Shown: positions 1 to 5,997 of the stretch, piece after piece | How positions within the stretch are numbered: the first letter of the stretch is position 1 | How the letters are laid out: each line of letters opens with the position of its first letter | Source: Chloroflexi bacterium RBG_16_72_14 | Lineage (GTDB): Bacteria > Chloroflexota > Limnocylindria > Limnocylindrales > CSP1-4 | Reading direction: 5' to 3' | Assembly (NCBI GenBank): GCA_001797035.1 | Contig: MGOE01000083.1 | Location: forward strand, 59,831-78,795 | Length of the DNA: 18,965 bases | The notes under the pieces: generated by a model | The model's database searches: none | The model's input: only the letters and a program-made list of their open reading frames with translations | Told to the model about the DNA's origin: nothing | Program-made: the position numbers and the translations under genes

Positions 1-156
1 ACCGCGGTCGCGAGCCGGCTCAAGCGGCCGCGCCTCAGCTGGAACGTGGCGGTCTACCACCGGCCGCGCGGCGGCGCACCCGCAGGCGCCCCGGGATCGG
101 CCGGTGCGGACGGGTGGGGCAGGCTCCCGGCGCGCAGCCCGGCCCCGTCCGCCTGA
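1..156 (+). CDS. C-terminal end of an unidentified protein (partial)
   Basis: Reading frame 1 is open from the first base of the window to TGA at 154-156 and gives 51 residues. The beginning (TAVASRLKRPRLSWN) looks like folded protein with a basic and then hydrophobic/aromatic character. The last 30 or so residues are rich in Gly, Ala and Pro and look like a disordered tail. The next gene starts 54 nt further on behind its own -10 box, so the frame closing here fits a gene end. I do not recognise the family. There is too little sequence to assign a function, and it could also be a chance open frame in GC-rich DNA. Confidence 0.45.
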   Translation, partial: TAVASRLKRPRLSWNVAVYHRPRGGAPAGAPGSAGADGWGRLPARSPAPSA

Positions 157-196
157 GGCCGGTGCCCGCGCCGGGGCCACCTTCGGCGGCGCCTGC

Positions 197-202
197 TACG
201 CT
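197..202 (+). promoter_or_regulatory. -10 box of a leaderless promoter (TGC-TACGCT)
   Basis: TACGCT, preceded by the extended -10 element TGC, lies 7 nt upstream of the ATG at 210. That spacing puts the expected transcription start on or next to the A of the start codon. There is no recognisable -35 box and no room for a Shine-Dalgarno sequence. The same layout recurs at 1825, 4443, 9396, 10666 and 18122. Confidence 0.6.
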
Positions 203-209
203 CGGTGCG

Positions 210-617
210 ATGAGCGGCAGAAACTCCACCGGGGACAACCGCCGGGTCCCCGTACGTGACGCACGCGCGCACCGGCCGCGCTCGGGACCTCACCTCGGGC
301 CGTTCCGGATCACCCCGGCCAGGGTCGTGCTCATGGTCGCCTTCGCCGGCGGCCTCGGCTTCCTGGCGTACTCGATCATCGTCCGCGACCAGCTCCAGAT
401 CCCGCTGATGGCCTCCGGGTTCGCCATCGTCGGGCTGGTGTTCGTGGCGGCCGCGGTGATGGCGGCGGCGAACGTCATCCGCGCCGGGCGGGACGGCCGT
501 GACGGCACCGCGGTGATGACCTCGCTGCTGGGCGGGCTTCTGGCGATCGCCGCGTTCCTGTCGTTCGCGGCGGCGATGATCATGGGCCTCATTTGGGGCG
601 GCACGGCCACCCCCTGA
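210..617 (+). CDS. Small three-helix membrane protein, function unknown
   Basis: This gene encodes 135 residues. The first 37 or so are polar and basic (rich in Arg, His and Pro) and probably cytoplasmic. Three hydrophobic segments follow at about residues 38-58, 64-90 and 102-128, with a charged GRDGRDG loop at about 93-99 between the second and third. There are no cysteines and no catalytic motif. The ATG at 210 is chosen because a -10 box ends 7 nt before it and the upstream in-frame sequence is Pro/Ala-rich low-complexity. A more upstream in-frame ATG at 114 lies inside the preceding partial gene. The sequence shows a small integral membrane protein. I do not recognise a family. Confidence 0.75.
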   Translation: MSGRNSTGDNRRVPVRDARAHRPRSGPHLGPFRITPARVVLMVAFAGGLGFLAYSIIVRDQLQIPLMASGFAIVGLVFVAAAVMAAANVIRAGRDGRDGTAVMTSLLGGLLAIAAFLSFAAAMIMGLIWGGTATP

Positions 618-654
618 CGGGTCGCTGACCGGGGGTCCGGAACGGGCCCTCTGC

Positions 655-660
655 TACACT
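655..660 (+). promoter_or_regulatory. -10 box of the tRNA-Glu promoter (TGC-TACACT)
   Basis: TACACT with the extended -10 TGC lies 21 nt upstream of the first base of the tRNA. Transcription would begin around 666-668 and leave a short 5' leader to be removed by RNase P. No clear -35 hexamer is seen at 16-18 nt spacing. Confidence 0.6.
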
Positions 661-681
661 CGGCCGACCCTCCCGACCCGT

Positions 682-758
682 GCCCCCATCGTCTAGAGGC
701 CTAGGACGCCACCCTTTCAAGGTGGAGATCACCGGTTCGAATCCGGTTGGGGGTACCA
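682..758 (+). tRNA. tRNA-Glu (anticodon UUC), CCA encoded
   Basis: A full cloverleaf can be drawn. The acceptor arm GCCCCCA (682-688) pairs with TGGGGGT (748-754), with a G-U pair at 1:72. The anticodon stem CCACC/GGTGG encloses the loop CTTTCAA, whose anticodon TTC reads GAA and, by wobble, GAG. The T arm is ACCGG-TTCGAAT-CCGGT with a standard T loop. The discriminator is A755 and CCA is encoded at 756-758. The D arm (GTCTAGAGGCCTAGGAC) is typical of bacterial tRNA-Glu. A promoter lies 21 nt upstream, and a GNAT gene begins 51 nt downstream without an obvious promoter of its own. Confidence 0.97.
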
Positions 759-809
759 CCTCGTCCGGCGGCGCCCAGGTCCCCGGCCCCGTCCCGGCAC
801 GCGCAGGTC

Positions 810-1790
810 ATGACCCGCCCGCACGCCTCCGATGTCACAATCCTCGCGCTCCAGCCGGCGCACGCCGCCGCGGCCGCATCGCTCGTCGCCGCGCGCGTCC
901 GGGCGCTGCGCGACACGGTCGCGGAGCTGCCCGGGGCGTGGACGGACGAGGCCACGCTGGCGAGGCTGATCGCGGAGATCGCCGTGCGGGGAACGGGCAT
1001 GGCCGCCGTCTCGGGCGGGCGGCTGGTCGGCTTCCAGGCCGCGACGCTGATCGACGGGCACGGCGGGCGATGGGCCTACACGCCGGACTTCGCACATGCC
1101 GCGACCGGGGACCGGGCCGGCCGCATCGTGGAGTCGCTGTACGCGCAGCTTGCCGAGGCCTGGGCACAGGAGGCCTGCCTCGAGCACGTCGTGACGACGA
1201 TCGTCGGCGACGACGAAGCCATCGGGACGCTCGTCCGGCTCGGGTTCGGCCAGACCGTGATCGACCTCGTCCGCGACCTCGCGCCCGTGCCGGGCCTGCG
1301 CCGGATGCCGGGCCTCGTGGTCCGCCGGGCGGGTCCCGGGGACGTGGACGCGATCGTGGACCTCGACCTCGGGCTCCGGCGCCACCTGGCGGCCTCCCCG
1401 ATCTTCCTGCGCATGGGGCCGGCCTCGCCGCCGGAGCTGCACCGGCGCGCCGTCTCGGATCCCGCCCAGGCGACGTTCCTCGCCGAGGCGGGCGGCCGGG
1501 CGATCGCGATGCTCCGGATCGGGCCGCCCGCGACCGACGTGGCGACCATCGTCCGCGATCCCGGCACGGCCAGCATCACCTCGGCGTTCACGGCGGTGGA
1601 CCGGCGCGGCGACGGGGTGGCGACCCACCTGCTGGACGCCGCCCTGGGGTGGGCGCGCGACGGCGGCTACGCTCGCGCCGCGGTGGACCACGAGTCCGCC
1701 AACGGCGAGGCGTTCCGGTTCTGGGGCCGGCACTTCACGCCGGTCGCGATCTCGCTCGCGCGCCGGCTGCCGGCGCGGGTGGCGCCGTAG
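810..1790 (+). CDS. Tandem GNAT-family N-acetyltransferase
   Basis: This 326-residue protein is about twice the length of a single GNAT domain and reads as two copies of the fold. The N-terminal copy spans about residues 8-160. It includes GRLVGFQAATL (beta strand 4 region) and the segment DDEAIGTLVRLGFGQ, typical of the C-terminal half of the fold, but its acetyl-CoA loop is degenerate. The C-terminal copy starts at VVRRAGPGD (about 170). It carries a better acetyl-CoA pyrophosphate-binding loop, RRGDGVATHLLDAAL (265-279), followed by the SANGEAFRFWGRHF element. The ATG at 810 has an AGG 3 nt upstream. An in-frame ATG at 747 lies inside the tRNA and is rejected. By family it should transfer an acetyl group from acetyl-CoA to an amine, with the second domain the likelier catalytic one. 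The substrate cannot be predicted. Confidence 0.88.
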   Translation: MTRPHASDVTILALQPAHAAAAASLVAARVRALRDTVAELPGAWTDEATLARLIAEIAVRGTGMAAVSGGRLVGFQAATLIDGHGGRWAYTPDFAHAATGDRAGRIVESLYAQLAEAWAQEACLEHVVTTIVGDDEAIGTLVRLGFGQTVIDLVRDLAPVPGLRRMPGLVVRRAGPGDVDAIVDLDLGLRRHLAASPIFLRMGPASPPELHRRAVSDPAQATFLAEAGGRAIAMLRIGPPATDVATIVRDPGTASITSAFTAVDRRGDGVATHLLDAALGWARDGGYARAAVDHESANGEAFRFWGRHFTPVAISLARRLPARVAP

Positions 1791-1798
1791 GGTATCGG

Positions 1799-1813
1799 GG
1801 GCCGTGACGGCCC
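1799..1813 (+). terminator. GC hairpin after the GNAT gene (possible terminator)
   Basis: GGGCCG-TGA-CGGCCC is a perfect 6-bp inverted repeat with a 3-nt loop, 9 nt after the GNAT stop codon. No T tract follows. Its core, GCCGTGACGGC, recurs at 8932-8942 downstream of the kinase gene. It could equally be a protein-binding palindrome, because it sits just upstream of the -10 box at 1825. Confidence 0.35.
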
Positions 1814-1824
1814 GCCCGCCCTGC

Positions 1825-1830
1825 TATCCT
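1825..1830 (+). promoter_or_regulatory. -10 box of a leaderless promoter (TGC-TATCCT)
   Basis: TATCCT with an extended -10 TGC ends 8 nt before the ATG at 1839. A weak -35-like GTGACG lies at 1804-1809, but its 15-nt spacer is short. The transcript is expected to start at or within 2 nt of the start codon. Confidence 0.6.
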
Positions 1831-1838
1831 CGGCGGCG

Positions 1839-2192
1839 ATGGAGCTCATGGGCGTCACGATCCGCACGATCGTCCACGACAACGTCTCGACCCGCTGCGA
1901 CGGGTGCCGCGAGGTCGTCCCCGGCACGCCCTGGCGGGTGAACCTCCTCGACATCGTCGCCCCCGAGGTCGCCGTGGGCTGGACGGAGACCACGCCGATC
2001 AACCCCGGCCCCCACCAGTTCCACTCCGATGCCGCCTGCGTGCGTCGCTGGATGGCGGAGAAGGGCTATTACCTGTGCCGTCGCGGCGAAGTGCGCGAGA
2101 TCATGCGGCCCGTGCCGCTGCCGCTCGATCCTCCCGCGTGGGGCCTGTGCGACGGCATCCACCGCGACGATCACGAGTTCGTTCCCGCCTGA
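1839..2192 (+). CDS. Small putative zinc-binding protein, function unknown
   Basis: This gene encodes 117 residues. The visible metal-ligand pattern is C20-D-G-C23, then H62 and C67 in the segment FHSDAACVRRWM. A CxxC followed by a second H/C pair just before an amphipathic helix resembles a small treble-clef or zinc-ribbon domain. Two further cysteines, C80 and C104, have no evident partner. There is no signal peptide or membrane segment. The ATG at 1839 is preferred because the -10 box ends 8 nt before it, although a second ATG at 1848 would give a protein three residues shorter. I do not recognise the family. The zinc-binding role is inferred from residue spacing only. Confidence 0.75.
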   Translation: MELMGVTIRTIVHDNVSTRCDGCREVVPGTPWRVNLLDIVAPEVAVGWTETTPINPGPHQFHSDAACVRRWMAEKGYYLCRRGEVREIMRPVPLPLDPPAWGLCDGIHRDDHEFVPA

Positions 2193-2215
2193 GCAGCGCC
2201 TCTCCGCCGCCGCCC

Positions 2216-2244
2216 CTCCCCGGGCGCCCGGGCCGCCCGGGGAG
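2216..2244 (+). terminator. Perfect 11-bp inverted repeat, probable factor-dependent or U-less terminator
   Basis: CTCCCCGGGCG (2216-2226) and CGCCCGGGGAG (2234-2244) are exact reverse complements separated by a 7-nt loop, 24 nt after the stop of the small zinc-type gene. The RNA hairpin would be extremely stable. There is no T tract on the + side, so it is not a classical intrinsic terminator, but position and strength suggest that it separates this gene from the promoter at 2261. Confidence 0.5.
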
Positions 2245-2253
2245 ACCCGGGAC

Positions 2254-2270
2254 GGGGCGTTTGACGCCCC
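2254..2270. promoter_or_regulatory. Candidate operator: palindrome overlapping the -35 box
   Basis: GGGGCGT-TTG-ACGCCCC is a perfect 7-bp inverted repeat with a 3-nt centre. Its right half contains most of the -35 hexamer TTGACG (2261-2266). A dimeric regulator bound here would cover the -35 box. The downstream gene encodes a MerR-type DNA-binding protein, so autoregulation is a reasonable hypothesis. Confidence 0.4.
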
Positions 2271-2289
2271 TCCTCGGCCACCCTACACT
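2261..2289 (+). promoter_or_regulatory. Sigma-70-type promoter TTGACG-17-TACACT
   Basis: The -35 hexamer TTGACG (2261-2266) and -10 hexamer TACACT (2284-2289) are separated by exactly 17 bp. This is the best two-box promoter in the window. The start is expected around 2295-2297, giving a leader of about 70 nt before the GTG at 2366. The leader has an AT-richer patch (about 2319-2335) and short complementary segments CCAGG (2315-2319) and CCTGG (2349-2353). Confidence 0.75.
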
Positions 2290-2365
2290 CGCGCCGACGG
2301 GTGAGGCGGAGTACCCAGGTTTACGGAGATTTTCGAGCGCGCCGCGACCCTGGTCCGGAGGAACC

Positions 2366-3241
2366 GTGATCGACGACCGGTCGCCGAGCGACCGCAAGCT
2401 TCCCGAGCGCCTCGCGCTCGGCGCGGCGAGCCGCCTGCTGGGGGTCGACCCCGACACGCTCCGCCGCTGGGCGGACGAGGGCCGCGTGCCGGCGTTCACG
2501 ACGCCCGGCGGCCATCGCCGGTTCGAGCGCCGGGCGCTGGAGCGGATGATCGCTTCGCGACGGACCGGGCCCGCCGGCGGCCTGGCCGCGTTCGGCGCGA
2601 CCCAGGACCGCCTGAGCGCCGCGTACCGCCGTCGCTACGGGGAGCTCCACGGCGGCTCGGTGCCCGATCCCCGGACCACCGTGCCCGAGACGGACCGGGA
2701 TTCGTTCCGCGACACCGGGCGCCGGCTCGTGGACGCGCTCGTCCGGCACCTGGACGAGACCGGGTCGGCCCGCGCCACCGCGGCCCGCGACGCCGTCGAC
2801 CTCGCCGCCGACCTGGGTGACCGCCTCGCCCGGCACGGCGTGCCCCTGCCCGACGCGGTCGCGATGTTCCTGTCCGCCCGCCGGCCGTTTCTCGCCGAGC
2901 TCAACGTGATGGCCCGCCGGCGCGGCGTGGACGGCGGCCGGTTCGGCGCCCTGTTCGACACGACCACGAGCCTGCTCGACCGCCTCCTGCTCGCCTTCGT
3001 GGCCGCCCACGCAGCCGTCACGGCGCCGGGCGTGCCCGACGTCGCGGCGTCGCCCGCGTCGCCCGCGTCGCCCGCCGACGACCCGCCACCCGCCGACGAC
3101 CCGCCACCCGCCGACGACCCGTCACCAGCCGACGACCCGCCACCCGCCGATGACCCGTCGGAAGCGGCGTCGCCCGCGTCGCCCGCGTTGACCGGGCTCG
3201 CCGGGCCGGGGGTCACCCGCCGCCCCCAGGCTCGACGGTGA
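2366..3241 (+). CDS. MerR/excisionase-type HTH regulator with helical domain and repeat tail
   Basis: This 291-residue protein starts at GTG 2366, 3 nt after the Shine-Dalgarno sequence GGAGGA (2357-2362). Residues 16-62 form a MerR/BldC-type winged helix. They contain LGAASRLLGVDPDTLRRWADEG and then the wing motif VPAFTTPGGHRRF, which is very characteristic of DNA-binding proteins of this class. Residues about 112-215 are predicted all-helical and resemble the N-terminal helical domain of RsbR-type stress sensors. That resemblance is by eye and tentative. Residues about 227-275 are a low-complexity tail with five ADDPPP-type units flanked by ASP repeats. The gene ends in a GTGA overlap with the membrane protein downstream. 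The promoter palindrome suggests autoregulation. Its target genes and signal are unknown. Confidence 0.85.
   Translation: MIDDRSPSDRKLPERLALGAASRLLGVDPDTLRRWADEGRVPAFTTPGGHRRFERRALERMIASRRTGPAGGLAAFGATQDRLSAAYRRRYGELHGGSVPDPRTTVPETDRDSFRDTGRRLVDALVRHLDETGSARATAARDAVDLAADLGDRLARHGVPLPDAVAMFLSARRPFLAELNVMARRRGVDGGRFGALFDTTTSLLDRLLLAFVAAHAAVTAPGVPDVAASPASPASPADDPPPADDPPPADDPSPADDPPPADDPSEAASPASPALTGLAGPGVTRRPQARR
3047..3184 (+). repeat. In-gene tandem repeats: 18-bp ADDPPP units flanked by 9-bp ASP units
   Basis: Five consecutive 18-bp units beginning GCCGACGACCCG (about 3074-3163) encode ADDPPP or ADDPSP/ADDPSE. On the left, three copies of GCGTCGCCC (3047-3073) encode ASP. On the right, two more copies (3167-3184) encode ASP again. 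The DNA repeats are nearly exact, so the array could change length by slippage without breaking the frame. Confidence 0.9.
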
Positions 3242-4398
3242 CGGCCCTGCTGCCCGCGCTGACCGCGCTCCTCGCGCTGGCCTTCGCGGTGATGCTGGTT
3301 GACCAGTGGCGGGAGCGACGCCGAGGGTTCCAGCTCGTCTGGGCGTTCGGGATGCTCGCCTACGCGATCGGGGCCGGCGCCGAAGCGCTGGCGGCGATCG
3401 GGGGCTGGAACGAGGCGCTGTACCGCTCGTGGTACCTGACGGGCGCAGTGTGGACGGCCGCGTGGCTGGGCCTCGGCACGGCCTTCCTGCTGGGACGGAC
3501 ACGGTTCGGCTACACGTACGCCTTCCTGCTTCTGCTGTCGGGCCTCATCGCGCTGATGATCCGCAATGACCCCAGGTATGACGGCGCCGGGCCGCTGCCG
3601 CTCCTGTACCTGATCGGGGCCGTGATCCTCGCCCTGGCCATCGGCGTCGAGACGTACTTCGGCAACGAGCGCTGGCCGCGGTTCGCGGCCGGGGCGATCG
3701 TGGCCACGACGATCCTGTCCGTCGTGCTGATGCTGGCGACCCCGGCGCTGCCGGCTCCCGGGTACGCGCTGAGCCCCGCGACCGGCCAGCCGGTGGGCGA
3801 CGCGATGCCGGGCCACCTGCGCCTGCTGACGCCGGTGATGAACGTGCCGGGCGCGCTGTCGCTGCTGCTGGGGGCCGCGTTCTCGGCCTACGTGTTCATG
3901 CCCAAGAGGCGGGTGCTCCCGTATTCGCTGGACGCGGACCAGCCGGGTGACCAGTTCCTGTTCAACCTGTGCATCGCGCCGTTCGCGATCCTCGTGAACC
4001 TCGCAGCGTCGCTGCCGGGCGCGCTGCGGGACCTGGCCGCCGGGCGGCTCCATTCGCGGGTGCCCGCGACGATGCTGATCGCGATCGGCGCCTTCTTCCC
4101 GACCATCACCGACAGCCTCTCCCGGCTCGGGTCCACGGAGCTGTTCCAGCTGGGCAAGTTCCTCGGCGTGGTGTTCCTGTTCGCGGGGTTCCTGGTGTCG
4201 GTGGAGGTGTTCCGCGAGATCCGGATCCCGTTCACGGGCATCCGTCTCGGGGTCGCCCGTCGGGAGGCCGCCCGGCGCCGGGACGCCGCGGCCGCGGCGA
4301 TCCACGAGGCGACGGGTGAGCGGTCGGCGGCCGGCCCTGCGGGCATCGCGGATCCCGCCGGCACGACGCCGCCGACCCGCGATCCGGGTCGCGCCTGA
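3238..4398 (+). CDS. Multi-pass membrane protein (about 10 helices), function unknown
   Basis: This 386-residue protein starts at GTG 3238, which overlaps the stop of the MerR-type gene by 4 nt (GTGA), implying translational coupling. Hydrophobic segments are seen at roughly residues 4-22, 32-55, 66-87, 92-109, 120-140, 148-170, 197-221, 243-264, 279-293 and 307-325. The positively charged loop QWRERRR after helix 1 and the basic C-terminal stretch RREAARRRD suggest that those parts are cytoplasmic. The C-terminal 50 residues are polar and Ala/Pro-rich. I see no transporter signature, catalytic motif or kinase domain. The coupling suggests that it works with the MerR-type regulator, possibly as its membrane sensor or anchor, but that is inference. 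Confidence 0.85.
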   Translation: MTALLPALTALLALAFAVMLVDQWRERRRGFQLVWAFGMLAYAIGAGAEALAAIGGWNEALYRSWYLTGAVWTAAWLGLGTAFLLGRTRFGYTYAFLLLLSGLIALMIRNDPRYDGAGPLPLLYLIGAVILALAIGVETYFGNERWPRFAAGAIVATTILSVVLMLATPALPAPGYALSPATGQPVGDAMPGHLRLLTPVMNVPGALSLLLGAAFSAYVFMPKRRVLPYSLDADQPGDQFLFNLCIAPFAILVNLAASLPGALRDLAAGRLHSRVPATMLIAIGAFFPTITDSLSRLGSTELFQLGKFLGVVFLFAGFLVSVEVFREIRIPFTGIRLGVARREAARRRDAAAAAIHEATGERSAAGPAGIADPAGTTPPTRDPGRA

Positions 4399-4442
4399 CG
4401 CGGTGCTATCCCCGGGCCGTCCTGCCGGCGCCGCGCGGCGGC

Positions 4443-4448
4443 TATCCT
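4443..4448 (+). promoter_or_regulatory. -10 box of a leaderless promoter (TATCCT)
   Basis: TATCCT ends exactly 7 nt before the ATG at 4456. A similar TGC-TATCCC lies 36 bp upstream (4407-4412) and may be a second, weaker start. No -35 hexamer and no Shine-Dalgarno sequence are evident. Confidence 0.6.
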
Positions 4449-4455
4449 CTGGGTC

Positions 4456-5136
4456 ATGGATGGGGCGCCCGCGCGACCGGCCGAGGGTCCGGACGGCTCC
4501 GCGAAGATCAGGGTCCTGCTGGTGGACGACCACGCCGTCGTCCGCCGGGGGCTGCGTGGCTTCTTCGAGCTGCTCGACGACATCGAGATCGTCGGCGAGG
4601 CCGAGGACGGTCGGCGGGCCGTGGAGCTGGTCGAATCGCTCCGGCCGGACGTCGTGCTGATGGACCTGCTGATGCCGGTCATGGACGGCATCGCCGCCAC
4701 GGCCGAGATCAAGGAGCGGTTCGCCGACGTCGAGGTCGTGGCCCTCACCAGCTTCATCGAGGAAGAGCGCGTCACCGCGGCGCTCGAGGCCGGTGCGACC
4801 GGCTACCTGCTCAAGGACGCCGATGCGGACGACGTGGCCGTGGCCGTCCGCCGGGCGCACGCCGGCGAGGTCCACCTCGACCCCCAGGTCGCCCGTCTGC
4901 TCGCCCGGCGGATCCGCACCCGCCGCGACGACGCCCCGCAGCACGAGCCGCTGACCGACCGCGAGCGCGAGGTGCTGGCCCTGGTCGCCAAGGGCCACGC
5001 GAACAAGGAGATCGCGGCGCTGCTGGACATCACGGAGCGGACCGCGCGCACGCACGTCTCGAACATCCTGGGCAAGCTCGACCTCGCCAGCCGGACGCAG
5101 GCGGCGCTCTGGGCGATCGAGCACCGGCTCGCCTGA
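4456..5136 (+). CDS. NarL/LuxR-family response regulator
   Basis: This 226-residue protein has an N-terminal receiver domain at about residues 17-135. The acidic pair is D24-D25, the phosphoacceptor is D70 in VVLMDLLMP, the switch residue is T98, and the conserved lysine is K120 in GYLLKDA. The C-terminal LuxR/GerE helix-turn-helix at about 160-222 begins LTDREREVLALVAKGHANKEIA and ends with the recognition-helix region ERTARTHVSNILGKL. All key residues are present, so it should be phosphorylated, dimerise and bind DNA. The gene appears leaderless (-10 ends 7 nt before ATG). No histidine kinase is adjacent, so its partner is encoded elsewhere or the signal comes another way. A hydrolase gene follows after 8 nt and is probably co-transcribed. 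Confidence 0.95.
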   Translation: MDGAPARPAEGPDGSAKIRVLLVDDHAVVRRGLRGFFELLDDIEIVGEAEDGRRAVELVESLRPDVVLMDLLMPVMDGIAATAEIKERFADVEVVALTSFIEEERVTAALEAGATGYLLKDADADDVAVAVRRAHAGEVHLDPQVARLLARRIRTRRDDAPQHEPLTDREREVLALVAKGHANKEIAALLDITERTARTHVSNILGKLDLASRTQAALWAIEHRLA

Positions 5137-5144
5137 CACCGACG

Positions 5145-5927
5145 ATGGCGAGCGCGACGGCCCCGGTTGGTCCCCCCCGGCCCTGGACCGCCACGGGACC
5201 CGAGCACGCCCCGGCGCTGGTGTTCGTCCACGGGACGCGCCTCTCGCGCGGGTACTGGTCGCCCCAGGTCCGGCGGCTGTCCGAGACGTACCGGTGCGTG
5301 GCGGTGGACCTGCCGGGCCACGGCGTCCGGGCGGCCGAGCGGTTCACGCTCGAGGCTGCCGCAACGGGGGTCGCGGAGGCGATCGAGGAGGCGGTGCCCG
5401 GGGGCCGGGCGATCGTGGTGGGCATGTCCCTGGGCGGCTACGTCGCGATCGAGGCGGCGGACCGGTATCCCGACCGGGTCGCGGGGCTCGTGCTCGCGGG
5501 CTGCTCCGCCGAGCCGACCGGGCCGGCGGCGGCCACGTTCCGGGCGCTCGCGTGGGCGCAGGAGCGCGCGCCGCGAAGCGTCCTGCGTGCCGTCAACCTG
5601 GCGTTCTTCCGGGTCCGGTACCGGGGCTCCATCGCCGACTCGATCATCGCCGGTGGCTTCTGGTGGGACGGCGGGGCGCAGGCGCTCCGGTCGCTGCTCC
5701 CCCGCCGGTTCCTCGAGCGCCTGGGGCGACTGTGGACGCCGGTCCTGATCCTCAACGGCGCGTTCGACCCGATGTTCGGGCCCGGCGGGGAGCCTTGGGC
5801 CGCGGCCTGCCGCGACGGCCGTTCGGAGGTGATCGCATGGGCCGGCCACCTGTCCAGCATCGACCGGCCCGGCACCTTCTCGGCGCGCGTCGCGGCCTTC
5901 GCCCGGTCCGTGATGGCCTCGTCCTGA
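5145..5927 (+). CDS. Alpha/beta-fold hydrolase
   Basis: This 260-residue protein has a complete alpha/beta hydrolase core. The oxyanion-region motif HGTRLSRGYW begins at about residue 29, and VDLPGHG is at 54-60. The nucleophile elbow is G93-M-S95-L-G-G. The acid is probably D208 in LNGAFDP, and the general base is H235 in AGHLSSIDRP. The cap region (about 125-185) is helical. There is no signal peptide, so it is cytoplasmic. The closest general class is the esterase, haloperoxidase and MhpC-like group. The substrate cannot be predicted. The start ATG lies 8 nt after the response regulator stop, which suggests co-transcription and a possible shared role, but nothing in the protein identifies the pathway. 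Confidence 0.9.
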   Translation: MASATAPVGPPRPWTATGPEHAPALVFVHGTRLSRGYWSPQVRRLSETYRCVAVDLPGHGVRAAERFTLEAAATGVAEAIEEAVPGGRAIVVGMSLGGYVAIEAADRYPDRVAGLVLAGCSAEPTGPAAATFRALAWAQERAPRSVLRAVNLAFFRVRYRGSIADSIIAGGFWWDGGAQALRSLLPRRFLERLGRLWTPVLILNGAFDPMFGPGGEPWAAACRDGRSEVIAWAGHLSSIDRPGTFSARVAAFARSVMASS

Positions 5928-5961
5928 CCGCCCGCCGCGGGGGACGCCGGGGGGCCGCGGG

Positions 5962-5967
5962 TATACT
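5962..5967 (+). promoter_or_regulatory. -10 box upstream of galU (TATACT)
   Basis: TATACT is one mismatch from the TATAAT consensus and the best -10 in the window. It ends 30 nt before the galU ATG, leaving a leader of about 24 nt that contains a Shine-Dalgarno-like GAGAGG (5988-5993). The -35 region is GC-rich and unconvincing. Confidence 0.65.
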
Positions 5968-5997
5968 GGCGGCCTCCAGTCCTGACCGAGAGGTTCG

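Noticed and set aside
1..156. Assigning the partial first frame to a methyltransferase or similar family
   Set aside because: Only about 20 residues look like folded protein and no diagnostic motif is present, so no family call is justified.
4407..4412. TGC-TATCCC as the main promoter of the response regulator gene
   Set aside because: It lacks the final T, and the better TATCCT at 4443 is perfectly placed for a leaderless start. It is kept only as a possible secondary start.
2635..5139. An 834-codon open frame on the minus strand
   Set aside because: It lies antisense to the MerR-type, membrane-protein and response-regulator genes, is rich in Arg/Gly/Pro/Gln without any motif, and is the usual GC-driven shadow of real codons on the other strand.
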